DNA from: Cystobacter fuscus DSM 2262
GTDB lineage: Bacteria > Myxococcota > Myxococcia > Myxococcales > Myxococcaceae
NCBI RefSeq assembly: GCF_000335475.2
Contig: NZ_ANAH02000015.1
Coordinates: 248,001-312,000, forward strand
Direction: 5' to 3'
DNA: 64,000 bases
Below, one piece after another: positions 52,011 to 60,423 of the stretch (position 1 is its first letter; each line of letters starts with the position of its first letter). A model generated the notes under the pieces. The model was not told the origin of the DNA. It did no database searches and saw only the letters and a list, made by a program, of their open reading frames with translations. Made by a program: the position numbers and the translations under genes.

Positions 52011-52313
52011 ATGGCACCCTCAAATAACCCTACACGACTGAAGGCGAGGAAACTCGTGCCTTCCGAGACTGGCGCAACACGAGCCTATGCCGGGTACGAG
52101 TATCAATTGCTCGTCAGCCTCTGGGTCGCGCTGGTGCTGCTCTTCGAGGAAGAGTGCGCGGAGCAGCTCGAACTCGAGCCGGCGTCCCAGGAGGACATCG
52201 AGGTGGACCTCGGCGTGCCTTCGGAGCGTGCGTCAGCCATGATCGAGGTCACTCAGAGGATGATTCTCCAGGTCAAGCTCCACTCTTCATCTCCCTGGTC
52301 GGTGTCTGACTGA
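52011..52313 (+). pseudogene. N-terminal fragment of a dsDNA-nuclease-headed large protein (DUF4297-like)
   Basis: 100 residues from ATG 52011 (GAGG four nt upstream). The sequence GYEYQLLVSLWVALVLLFEE, then EDIEVDL and MILQVKLHS, has the D/E...QVK pattern of the PD-(D/E)XK nuclease domains at the N-terminus of large anti-phage STAND or CBASS proteins (DUF4297 group): a conserved Tyr-Gln helix, an acidic strand and Q-V-K. It stops just after QVKLHSSSPWS, where intact relatives go on for hundreds of residues. It is read as a truncated piece of a defence gene. Confidence 0.45.
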
Positions 52314-52336
52314 ACGAATCCGATGCCGATGTCTGG

Positions 52337-53089
52337 ATGGATGCGAGCGCTGAAATCTACGTCATGAGCTATGCGCTCACCGCTGCGGTAATGGAGCGTA
52401 GGCATCAGCAGGGCTATCAGTGGTTGTTGGAGCATCCCCGGCGAAAGAATCTCCTGGGCTACTGGCAGAGCGCGCTCACCAAGCAGATTCCACCCATCAT
52501 TGAATCGAAATTGGATGATGAGGAGAGAGCAGAAGAGCAAGAGCGGGTGGAGCGGGCGCGAGAACAGCCCGTGACGGTGGAAGAATTGCGTGCCTTCTAC
52601 CATTGCTGCATGCCCGACAACGCCTGGGCTCTTTGGAACTTGGTCAAGCATTTCCAAGTATCCGAACTCGTTCCGGAGTTGCTCGAAACGCTGGTGGTGG
52701 GCCCGCCAAGATACATGGGCAAGTGCCTGGAGGCGCTCTGTTCACAGGCGACGGAGAACGATTTTCGCGAGCAACTGGATGCCGCCTTGAAGCGGGCCTC
52801 TAGTACCCGCCGCGACGCCATCCTCTTCCTGAGCTACATGCACGACTGGGCCAGCGTGGCCCACTCCGAATCGGCATGGATCGTCAACCAAGCACTTGAG
52901 GAAGCGTTATCGTCTCCAGTGATGCCTGCGCTTCTCGCCTGCCGCCAGGAGGAAGAGAAAGGTGAGCCCCCACCCGAGATGCTTGCCAAGCTCGGCCCCG
53001 AGGATCGACGAGTTCTGAGGGGGTGGTCCCGCGAGACGGATTTTCGGCTCGGACGTGCCGCGCTCGTGGTACTCGCCGCGTTGGGGTGA
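52337..53089 (+). pseudogene. Helical middle/C-terminal fragment, likely part of the same decayed gene
   Basis: 250 residues, alpha-helical, HEAT- or TPR-like (LVKHFQVSELVPELLETLVV, FREQLDAALKRASSTRRDAI), with a long acidic coiled segment (LDDEERAEEQERVERAREQ). It has no ribosome site and begins 24 bp after the stop of the nuclease-like fragment, in another frame. Its stop overlaps the GTG of the next fragment by 4 bp. The missing middle (probably an NTPase) would account for the break. It could still be a small separate gene. Confidence 0.4.
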
Positions 53090-53649
53090 ACCCCAACGTG
53101 CTCGAACTCCGATCCCTGGCGATGAGGGGCCTCGTCGATCACCTCGCATACCAGCCTACGGCCGGGCAAACCGTGGACCTGGAGCCGCTTCTTTCCATGT
53201 CCAGCCATCCACGCGAGAGATTGGCCATCCCAGCGTGGTCGGGGTTGGCGCTCATCGGTGAGCGCGCCTGGAATGCCTGCTGTGAACTCCTGATAACCCG
53301 TGAGGAGCACACCGATGAGCAGGCAGCGCTGCTGGTGTTCATCTCGACGGGACTCGGATATCCGGTGCGACAGGGACCCATCGTTGGGCTGATTCCGGAA
53401 GACTCCCCTGTCTGGACGGTGGCAGAGTGGCTCACCCTTCAGGAGCCTACAGTAGAGGGTGCCTCCTCCATCAATCATGAACGGAATGACATGCGCGGAA
53501 TCGTGGGGCGCATCTCCTCCCCCCTCACTACAGGTCATCGCGGTCAGGCTCAAGCTCCCTCAAGTGGGGCAGAGCCGAAGCCGGAAAAGGCAGGCGGGCC
53601 AGCAGAGACAGCAGTGAGGGTGGAGCCGACGAAGGAGCGTGCGCCGTGA
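53086..53649 (+). pseudogene. Third fragment of the decayed gene, or a small coupled protein
   Basis: 187 residues from GTG 53086, overlapping the preceding stop as GTGA. Helical first half (LELRSLAMRGLVDHLAYQP, RAWNACCELLITREEHTDEQ), then a Pro/Lys/Glu-rich disordered tail ending KERAP. No ribosome site apart from the coupling. The change of frame at the overlap fits either translational coupling or a frameshift in one longer C-terminal repeat region. No family recognised. Confidence 0.4.
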
Positions 53650-53658
53650 TTGGGTGAG

Positions 53659-54381
53659 CTACCTCATCTGCGCCAGGATGCCCGCCAACTCCTGTTCATC
53701 CGGCAGATAGACGTTCCCGAAGTCCAACACCCTGGGGTTGCCATGCAACATGGGGTTGACCGTGGGTCTGCGCACGGAGCCGTGGTACTCCCGTGCACCG
53801 GACTCCTCCATCAGCTTTCCGAGGTTGGATGAGCGGATTCCCGCCCCCGGCATGACGATGATGCGCTCGCCCGCGGCCTTCACCAACTCCCCCAGCACTC
53901 GTCCCGCTTCTGGCGCGCCACTGGCCTGACCCGACGTGAGCACACGCTCGCAACCCGCTTCGATCAGATCCTCCAGGGCCTGGAACATGTCCGGCGTCGC
54001 ATCGAAGGCACGGTTGCAGGTGACGCCCATCGGCCCCGCCAGTTCGACGAACCGCTTCATCAAGTCCTTGTCGATCCGTCCATCGAGCAACTGCGCGCCA
54101 ATGGAGATGCCATCGCAACCGAGCTCACGGCAGACGCGGATGTCCTGCTCGATGATGGCGATCTCGTCCTCATCGTAATAGTAGTTGCCCGCCCGGGGTC
54201 TCACGAGGGGGTAGAGCTTGATGGAGATCTTCTCCCGGGTGCGCTTGATGGCACCGTGGCTCGGAGTGGTTCCCCCTTCCGTCGGATTGTCGCAAAGCTC
54301 GACGCGAGAGGCACCGGCCTTCTCCGCGATGAGGCACGACTGGATGTTGAACGAGCAGACTTCGAGGATGGCCTTGGGCAT
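53659..54381 (-). CDS. cutC: CutC family protein
   Basis: 240 residues, the usual CutC length. TIM-barrel family text: LEVCSFNIQSCLIAEKAGAS-RVELCDN, GGTTPS, VRPRAGNYYYDEDEIAIIE, GCDGISIGAQLLDGRID, VTCNRAFDATPD, CERVLTSGQASGAPEG-like, and IVMPGAGIRSSN. CutC was named for copper homeostasis, but its enzymatic role is unclear and relatives have been linked to arsenolipid or other metabolism. It begins 6 bp after the stop of the GH92 gene, so the two are cotranscribed; the RBS would lie inside the end of that gene. The link of CutC with a mannosidase is unusual. Confidence 0.93.
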   Translation of the reverse strand: MPKAILEVCSFNIQSCLIAEKAGASRVELCDNPTEGGTTPSHGAIKRTREKISIKLYPLVRPRAGNYYYDEDEIAIIEQDIRVCRELGCDGISIGAQLLDGRIDKDLMKRFVELAGPMGVTCNRAFDATPDMFQALEDLIEAGCERVLTSGQASGAPEAGRVLGELVKAAGERIIVMPGAGIRSSNLGKLMEESGAREYHGSVRRPTVNPMLHGNPRVLDFGNVYLPDEQELAGILAQMR

Positions 54382-54387
54382 GGAGGG

Positions 54388-56796
54388 CTACCGGGTCGAG
54401 CGTGGGCCGAAGGACGGCGGAGCATCCGCGGGAGCGGCACCCCATCCGCGGTCGGGCGTTGGCGAGAGTTCGAACTCCAGGACGCCGTCGCGAGCGATGA
54501 AGTCCGCCGGCAGCCAGGCCCGCTGGGAGGGCTTTCCATTGACCTTGAGGCTCCGCACATAGGGCGCGTTGGGTGCGGCGCCGGTGCCCTTGATGGTGAG
54601 GGTCGCGCCCGGGCGGGAGATCCGCGCCGACGTGAACAGCGGACTGCCGACGACCAGCTCGGCGCGCCCCGGGTAGACCGGATACAGCCCCAGGGCCGAC
54701 CAGACGTACCAGGACGACATCTGCCCCAGGTCGTCGTTTCCGGAGATGCCTTCGGGTGCGTGGGTCCAGATCTTCCGCATGGCGGCGCGCACGACAGCCT
54801 GTGTCTTCCAAGGCTCGCCGGCGAACAGATAGAGCCAGGGAGCCGCGATGGACGGCTCGTTGTCCAATTCGGCGTGCAGCGGACCAGCCTTGGTGACCAC
54901 CCACTCCCCCTTCTCGTCCTGGAAGAACCCGTCCAGCCGGGCCCGCGCCTTGTCACGTCCGCCCATCAGCTCGAACAAGCCAGCGGGATCGAACGGAACC
55001 ATCCACAAGTAGTGGGCCCCCGACCCCTCGACGAACTCATCATCGGAGGCCGGATCGAAGGCGGGCCAGCTCCCATCGGCGTTGCGCGGCTGGATATAGC
55101 CGCCCGCGCTCGTGGCGGCGGGGTTGTACAGGTTGCGCCACCAGCCCGACCGTTCGGTGAAGCGCCGGACGTTCGTCTTGTCGCCGGCCAGGCGCGCCAG
55201 CTGCGCCATGGCGAAATCCGCCGCCGCCAGTTCCAGCGTGTCGGACGCGCTGCCCCAGCCGGGCGAGCCGACGGGCATGTAGTGGTGCGACAACCATTGA
55301 TCGAGCCCCGGCCGCTGGCCCTGACAGAGGACCGGACAGCCGACGCGGCCGAGGTCCTTGGGCGTCGGAACCGTCGCGGCCTTGAGGAGCGAGGCATAGG
55401 CGCCCTTCAGGTCGAAGTCGCGTCCACCGAAGGCATGGATGGCGGCCACGGTGGGCGGCGAGGGATCGCCGTTCATCACCCCCGTCGCCCCCGTGACGTG
55501 CGTCCAGCGATCCCAGACACCGCCGTTCTGGCGGGCCTGGTTGAGCAGGGACTGCGCGAGGTCGGAGCCGACCTTGGGCTCCAACAGTGTGACGAGCTGC
55601 ACCTGCGAGCGATAGACGTCCCAGCCGGAGAAGTTGGCGTATTGCGCCTTCTGGGCGCCCGAGACCTCGTGGATCCTGCCGTCCATGCCGAGGTAGCGGC
55701 CATCCACGTCGCTGTGCAGGCTGGGATGAATCAGGGAATGGTAGAGCGCCGTGTAGAACACCGTGCGGTCATCGCGGCTTCCGCCCTCGATGCGGACCTT
55801 CCCCAGCAGCTGGTTCCAGGCGTCACGCGTGGCGCCTTGCGTCCCCTCCAGCGTCGCCGAGACCGGGCTCTCGGCCTCCAGATTGGCCAGGGCGCCCGCC
55901 TCGTCGACATAGGACACGCCTATGCGCACGTTGACGACGGGAGCGGTCTTCGGCTCGAAGGAGATCCATCCGCCGGAGCCCTTGCCCGCCGGTGGGAAGC
56001 CCTGCTCGCCATAGGTGGTTCCTCCCTCCGTCGAGGTCGAGCCGGGCGTCACCACGCCATCGCGCCACGTGCCGCCCGTCGTGAAGGGCTGGTCGAACAC
56101 CGCCACGAAATGAAGCGTGTAGTAGCTCTCGCGCCGGTCGGTGGCGAGGTAGCCGCAGAAGTTGCCGCTGGTCACCGAGCCCGAGACCGTTCGTTTGTCC
56201 GGCGAGATGCGGGTGACGGCGGCGGTGCTGCCGGTCTGCGAGTCGGAGGTGCGGAACAGGACGTTCGCGGGCTTGTCGGCCGGGAAGGAGAACCGGCCCA
56301 CCGCCGTCCTCGGCGTCGCCGCCAGCTCGACGGTCACACCGTTCTCCATCGCCACGCGATAGGCACCGGGCGAGGCGCTCTCCTTCGCATGGCTCATCAG
56401 GCTGGAATAGGCGGTGTAGGCGTCTGGCGAGGACGGAGAGATGCGCACCGGGGTGGTGATGGGCATGAGGGGGATGTCGCCCCCTGCTCCGGCGCAACCG
56501 CTGCCCGACAGGTGGGTGAGGCTGAAGCCCCGGATTCCATTGGAGCGCCACTCGTACCCGCCGGGCGCGGCGATGGGCGCGCGCCGGCCGGGCAGGGGGC
56601 TCTGGTCGGGACTGAAAGACACCATGCCGAACGGAGCGACGGGTCCCGGAAAGACGTTGCCTCCGTTCGTCGTGCCGATGAAGGGATTCACCTCCTGGAC
56701 TGGCGTCGGAGCCTGGGCCTGGGCGTCGAGGGCCAGGAGAAGGGCACCCAGCACCAGGCCGGCGCCACGGAGGGGCATGAAGAGATGGGACGACAA
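54388..56796 (-). CDS. Secreted GH92 alpha-mannosidase-like protein
   Basis: 802 residues. TTG 56796 is chosen as start because GGGAGG lies five nt upstream; ATG 56778 is an alternative with no ribosome site. Signal peptide MPLRGAGLVLGALLLALDAQ (cleavage after AQA). The family hallmark VNPFIGTTNGGNVFPG, then APFGMVSFSPDQ, opens the N-terminal beta-sandwich. The C-terminal (alpha/alpha)6 domain has the conserved FVEGSGAHYLWMVPFDPAGL and GNDDLGQMSSWYVWSALGLY blocks, whose Glu and Asp are the catalytic and Ca-associated residues of GH92. It should cleave alpha-mannose from N-glycans or fungal mannan outside the cell, with Ca. Operon with cutC. Confidence 0.94.
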   Translation of the reverse strand: MSSHLFMPLRGAGLVLGALLLALDAQAQAPTPVQEVNPFIGTTNGGNVFPGPVAPFGMVSFSPDQSPLPGRRAPIAAPGGYEWRSNGIRGFSLTHLSGSGCAGAGGDIPLMPITTPVRISPSSPDAYTAYSSLMSHAKESASPGAYRVAMENGVTVELAATPRTAVGRFSFPADKPANVLFRTSDSQTGSTAAVTRISPDKRTVSGSVTSGNFCGYLATDRRESYYTLHFVAVFDQPFTTGGTWRDGVVTPGSTSTEGGTTYGEQGFPPAGKGSGGWISFEPKTAPVVNVRIGVSYVDEAGALANLEAESPVSATLEGTQGATRDAWNQLLGKVRIEGGSRDDRTVFYTALYHSLIHPSLHSDVDGRYLGMDGRIHEVSGAQKAQYANFSGWDVYRSQVQLVTLLEPKVGSDLAQSLLNQARQNGGVWDRWTHVTGATGVMNGDPSPPTVAAIHAFGGRDFDLKGAYASLLKAATVPTPKDLGRVGCPVLCQGQRPGLDQWLSHHYMPVGSPGWGSASDTLELAAADFAMAQLARLAGDKTNVRRFTERSGWWRNLYNPAATSAGGYIQPRNADGSWPAFDPASDDEFVEGSGAHYLWMVPFDPAGLFELMGGRDKARARLDGFFQDEKGEWVVTKAGPLHAELDNEPSIAAPWLYLFAGEPWKTQAVVRAAMRKIWTHAPEGISGNDDLGQMSSWYVWSALGLYPVYPGRAELVVGSPLFTSARISRPGATLTIKGTGAAPNAPYVRSLKVNGKPSQRAWLPADFIARDGVLEFELSPTPDRGWGAAPADAPPSFGPRSTR

Positions 56797-56869
56797 GGAG
56801 GCCTCCCTCTGGATGGGGCGTGACGGCTCCCCGTCCGAGGCCTCTTATCGCCCTCTTCCGGGTCTGACC

Positions 56870-56944
56870 ACCGGGTTCGCCTCGGCTTCACCCGGCTCCC
56901 CCTCACGCGCGGCCTGTCCTCGTCCCCCTGTTCCATCCAAGCAA
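56870..56944. repeat. Direct repeat, left copy (~74 bp)
   Basis: From ACCGGGTTCGCCTCGGCT to GTTCCATCCAAGC the sequence matches 62111-62184 in the same orientation, about 87% by hand alignment, with the central block GCGGCCTGTCCTCGTCCCCC unchanged. It includes a small hairpin (CCGGGT/ACCCGG at 56871-56895). It is followed by AAGGCAGGTGTC twice (56944 and 56960) and an AGGTGTC/GACACCT inverted repeat (56964-56991). It lies between the GH92 start and the end of the RING-like gene. Confidence 0.75.
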
Positions 56945-57077
56945 GGCAGGTGTCCCCACAAGGCAGGTGTCAAAGGATTTGCTCCGACACCTCACCCCGA
57001 CCAGTTGTCTGGATCTCTGCTCAGACACTCTTCTGATACGTCGCGGTCCACGGCGCGGCGGCCGAAGCACAGCGCAT

Positions 57078-58145
57078 TCACGTGCCGCAGGCGGGACAGT
57101 GGGGGCGGCCGGAGGCCAGGGGAACGCACGTCTCGCACAGCACGTGGAGCCGCTCGTCACAAAGGGCGGGCCGCTCGGTGGTACCCAGACAGCCCTCGCA
57201 GGGCAGCCGGTCGAAGACCTGGGCTCCAGCGGGCAGCCGCAGTTCCAGCTCGCGCGAGCCCTTACGCCGCCGCACGCGCATCCTCACGCGGGCCACCGGC
57301 GCGGCCACCCACAGCGCCGCCGCCAGCCGGGTGTGCACGCGCAAGGTGAAGCGGTCCGCCAGATCCCTCAGCTTGCTGTCCCGCTCCGCCACCAGGTGTC
57401 GAACCTTGGCCTCCATCGCGGCGGCGTCCACCCTCCGCCGGGGCGCCCGCGCCTCCGCCACCATCGCCGCGTAATACGCGGCCATGCGCTCGTAATCCCT
57501 CGCGTGCCTCCGGGCCGTCGCCTCCCTCACTCCTCGCAGCACCCGCTCCTCGACCTCTGGCGCGTAGCGCGCCAGCCACCGCTCCGCGCCGGGTACCACC
57601 GCCGACTCCGGCCACGGCGCCAGCGCTCCTTCCGCGCCCACGTCACACGCGGCGATGAATCCCTCGTCTGGCACCGCCCCCTCCTGGGCGTGCACCCCCA
57701 ACGCCACCACCCCCTCGTGCCGCTCGTCCGCCTCGGCCACGTACGCCAGCCACGCCACCAGATACGTCGCCTCCCCCCCCGCCACCTCGAGCACCTCGGC
57801 CACGCCGTTGCGGATGACGTAACGCTCGGCCAGGCTGCGCGCGTACCCCGCCTTGGGCGACGGCTCCCGCTTCATCCGCGCCGCCGTGACCGGCACCTCT
57901 CGCCGCGCCGCCCCCACCACCGCCTCCAGCAGGGGCGTCCCCAGACCGCACGCCACCACGTCCCCGCCTCCCACCGCCGACAGCCGCACCTCCTCGGCCA
58001 GACCCATCTCCCGGGAGAGTTCCGGCGGCAGCAGCGCCAGCACCTCCCCCCCATCCTCCGCCTCCAGCAGCGCCCCTCGTCGCGCGAGCGACTGTGCCGT
58101 GAATGCGAGGGGATCCGGCACCCCCCGTGCCGCCTCCGCCCTCAT
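57078..58145 (-). CDS. RING-like zinc-finger protein coupled to SNF2 helicase
   Basis: 355 residues. ATG 58145 overlaps the stop of the helicase gene by 4 bp. The N-terminal two-thirds are alpha/beta and charged with a long helix (RRVDAAAMEAKVRHLVAERD). The last ~45 residues hold a Cys/His cluster: LPCEGCLG, then PALCDERLHVLCETCVPLA and HCPACGT, with ligand spacing like a RING or treble-clef zinc finger. Acidic beta-rich middle. The coupling with an SNF2 ATPase suggests the two form a complex on DNA or RNA-polymerase-bound substrate; the pair resembles RapA-type operons, where a small partner is fused or separate. Confidence 0.8.
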   Translation of the reverse strand: MRAEAARGVPDPLAFTAQSLARRGALLEAEDGGEVLALLPPELSREMGLAEEVRLSAVGGGDVVACGLGTPLLEAVVGAARREVPVTAARMKREPSPKAGYARSLAERYVIRNGVAEVLEVAGGEATYLVAWLAYVAEADERHEGVVALGVHAQEGAVPDEGFIAACDVGAEGALAPWPESAVVPGAERWLARYAPEVEERVLRGVREATARRHARDYERMAAYYAAMVAEARAPRRRVDAAAMEAKVRHLVAERDSKLRDLADRFTLRVHTRLAAALWVAAPVARVRMRVRRRKGSRELELRLPAGAQVFDRLPCEGCLGTTERPALCDERLHVLCETCVPLASGRPHCPACGT

Positions 58146-59905
58146 GCCTCGAAGTCCTTTCCGAAGAGCGCCGCGTCGAGCGCCCGCGTCCGCTCGTACT
58201 GCCCGCGCGCCCGCGCCAGTTCCTCCGCGATGTCATCGAAGGCCCGTATCACCTCCTCCTCCCCACGGGACTCGGCATAGATGGAGAGGATGCGCTCCTC
58301 CAGGTCGCGCTCGTCGGCGAGGTTGCCCAGCACCATGTCCATCTCCCCCACCACCAGCTCGAAGAGGTGGATGCGCCGGTCCAGCACGTCCAGCACCCGG
58401 TCCTCCGCCGTCCCCTTCGCGCAGAGGTTGTAGACGCGCACCTCTTCCGTCTGTCCGAAGCGGTGCAGCCGGCCGATGCGCTGTTCAATCACCATGGGGT
58501 TCCATGGCAGATCGAAGTTCACCAGCACGTGACAGGACTGGAGGTTGTGCCCCTCGCTGCCCACGTCAGTGGCCAGCAGCACGGGCGCACCGGCGCGGAA
58601 GCGCGTGAGGGCCTCGTGTTTCTGCGTCTGGCTCATCCCCCCATGCACCACCTCGCGGGGCACTCCCGCCTCCTCCAGCACCTGCTCCACATAGCCGAGT
58701 GTCTCGCGGTAGCGGCTGAAGACAAGCACCTGCTCGCGGTGGGCGCGGAGGATGTCCACCAGGGCCCGGGCCTTGGCCGACTCGCGCACCGCCTCGGCCT
58801 GGCGCCCCAGCCGCTCGAGCTCGCGGGCGACAGTGGGCGAGCGCCCGTCCTGTCCGGTGAGGTGGCGCTCGCTCTGGCGGCGCAGGGTGCCGCGGACCGC
58901 GGCGGGGCTGGAACCCGCCTCCAGCAGCAACGTCGAGGCGGAGAGACGGGCCCGAGCCTCGCCCGCGTGGCGCTGGAGGAAGCCCCGCACCTCGGTGTAG
59001 AGGGCGCGCTCGCCCTCCAGCGGCTCCACCGCCACCGTCGTCACGTAGCGCGGCGGCAGTTTCAGCCCGCAGCGGGCCCGGGTGTTGCGGATGAGCACCT
59101 CGGACAGCAGGCGCCGCAGCTTCTCCCGGTTGCGTGGAGAGGTGGGGTCCTTCGTGTCCACGTACTGGCGCCGGAAGTCGGCGGGCGTGGCGAGCTGCCC
59201 GGGCCGCAGCAGGGTGACGAGGTTGTAGACCTCCTCCAGGTCGTTCTCCACCGGAGTCGCCGTGAGCAACAGGAGGAAGCGGCTCTTGAGCCCGTCCACC
59301 AGCTTCCAGGCCAGCGTGCGCCGGTTCTTCACGTGGTGGGCCTCGTCGACGATGACCAGGTCCCAGGGCTGTGCCTGGACGAGCGGCGCGTGCCGGGCGC
59401 TCCGGGCCAGGGCCAGCGAGGCGATGAGCACCCCCTCGCTCCGCCAGAAGGACTCGGGCGGCGTACCGGGGGAGAGGTCCGAGGTGGCCTGTGCCTCGAG
59501 ACCGGCCTTGGCGACCAGCTCGCCCTTCCATTGGAGGACGAGCGTGGGCGGCACCAGCACCAGCACCCGGCGCACCATGCCGCGCAACTGGTACTCGCGC
59601 AGCACCATGAGTGCCTCCACCGTCTTGCCCAGGCCCACCTCGTCGGCGAGCAGGGCCCGGCCCCGGTGCTGGCGCAGCACTCGCCGGACCGTCTCGAGTT
59701 GGTAGACATGGGGCTCCACTCCGTGGAGGGAGGAGAAGGCGAGCAGCTCCTCGAACTGCTCGGCGGACGCGAGCGCATGGGCCCGCAGGGTGTGGGCCAC
59801 GGCGGCCACTGAGTCCCTCGGCCGGGTGAGGAGCGGAGTCAATGCTTGCGGCTCGAGCGGCGCGAACTCGGCGCGCTCAAGGCCTGTCTCCCGCGAGCTG
59901 TGCAT
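58142..59905 (-). CDS. SNF2/RapA-type helicase-like ATPase
   Basis: 587 residues, shorter than most RapA/HepA proteins, with a reduced N-terminus. Motif I ADEVGLGKT (88-95, AQ-type motif VYQLETVRRVL before it), motif II DEAHH (~187), motif III LTATPVEND, and the SNF2 C-terminal helicase blocks VFSRYRETLGYVEQVL, ATDVGSEGHNLQ and RIGRLHRFGQTEEV. All catalytic residues are present. It should be a DNA translocase. GGAG five nt before ATG supports the start. Coupled downstream to the RING-like gene; no nuclease or methyltransferase gene is next to it, so this is not a complete known SNF2 defence system. Confidence 0.93.
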   Translation of the reverse strand: MHSSRETGLERAEFAPLEPQALTPLLTRPRDSVAAVAHTLRAHALASAEQFEELLAFSSLHGVEPHVYQLETVRRVLRQHRGRALLADEVGLGKTVEALMVLREYQLRGMVRRVLVLVPPTLVLQWKGELVAKAGLEAQATSDLSPGTPPESFWRSEGVLIASLALARSARHAPLVQAQPWDLVIVDEAHHVKNRRTLAWKLVDGLKSRFLLLLTATPVENDLEEVYNLVTLLRPGQLATPADFRRQYVDTKDPTSPRNREKLRRLLSEVLIRNTRARCGLKLPPRYVTTVAVEPLEGERALYTEVRGFLQRHAGEARARLSASTLLLEAGSSPAAVRGTLRRQSERHLTGQDGRSPTVARELERLGRQAEAVRESAKARALVDILRAHREQVLVFSRYRETLGYVEQVLEEAGVPREVVHGGMSQTQKHEALTRFRAGAPVLLATDVGSEGHNLQSCHVLVNFDLPWNPMVIEQRIGRLHRFGQTEEVRVYNLCAKGTAEDRVLDVLDRRIHLFELVVGEMDMVLGNLADERDLEERILSIYAESRGEEEVIRAFDDIAEELARARGQYERTRALDAALFGKDFEA

Positions 59906-60094
59906 GACGTCTCCATTGAATTGGGACGGATGCCCTCCAGGACCGATGAGGAGTCCGTGATGGGCCCCGTCCGTGTCGGGGCTGCCCAGTACAGGATAAT
60001 GCCCTACTCGGGAAGTTCAACCCGGAAGGTGACTTCCCAGGAAGGGACCTCCCCCAAGCGGGGGAAAAGGAGGGGCCGGAGTGAGGAGGGCCCG

Positions 60095-60315
60095 AGCGAA
60101 TGGCGGCTCTGGAGCGCCATGTCGAGCGCGCCGAGCACCAGGCGTCGGTCGATGTTCTGGCGCATGGACCCACCCACCACCTCGCGCGAGAAAAGTTCCA
60201 GGACTACGGCCAGGTAGGGCCAGCCCTGCCTCGCCCCACGTAGGTCATGTCCGTGGCCCAGGTGCCATGGGGCTGGCCGGGGAAAGTCCTTGGCCACCTG
60301 GGGCAGGCTCATCAT
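60095..60315 (-). pseudogene. Frameshifted remnant of an IS3-family transposase (rve integrase domain)
   Basis: In one frame the minus strand reads WATDMTYVGRG, the conserved start of the IS3 OrfB catalytic domain with its first Asp. In the other it continues GWPYLAVVLELFSREVVG and SMRQNIDRRLVLGALDMALQ, the usual following text. The two frames join near 60225-60235, so the gene is broken, and the rest of the domain (second Asp, Glu) is missing. No inverted repeat ends were found. Confidence 0.8.
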
Positions 60316-60423
60316 GGTGCCGTGCCGGGTGTCCGGTAGAGGGAGACATCACGGCCCCTTCAGCACAGCGCGACCACGAGAGTGTCCGCGCGAGCACGTG
60401 TCCTGATAAGCTCCAAGCTACAA

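Noticed and set aside
51634-52041. Plus-strand open frame of 135 codons
   Set aside because: Pro/Ser/Arg-rich composition, no ribosome site, runs over the inverted-repeat cluster and into the next gene's start; no support as a protein.
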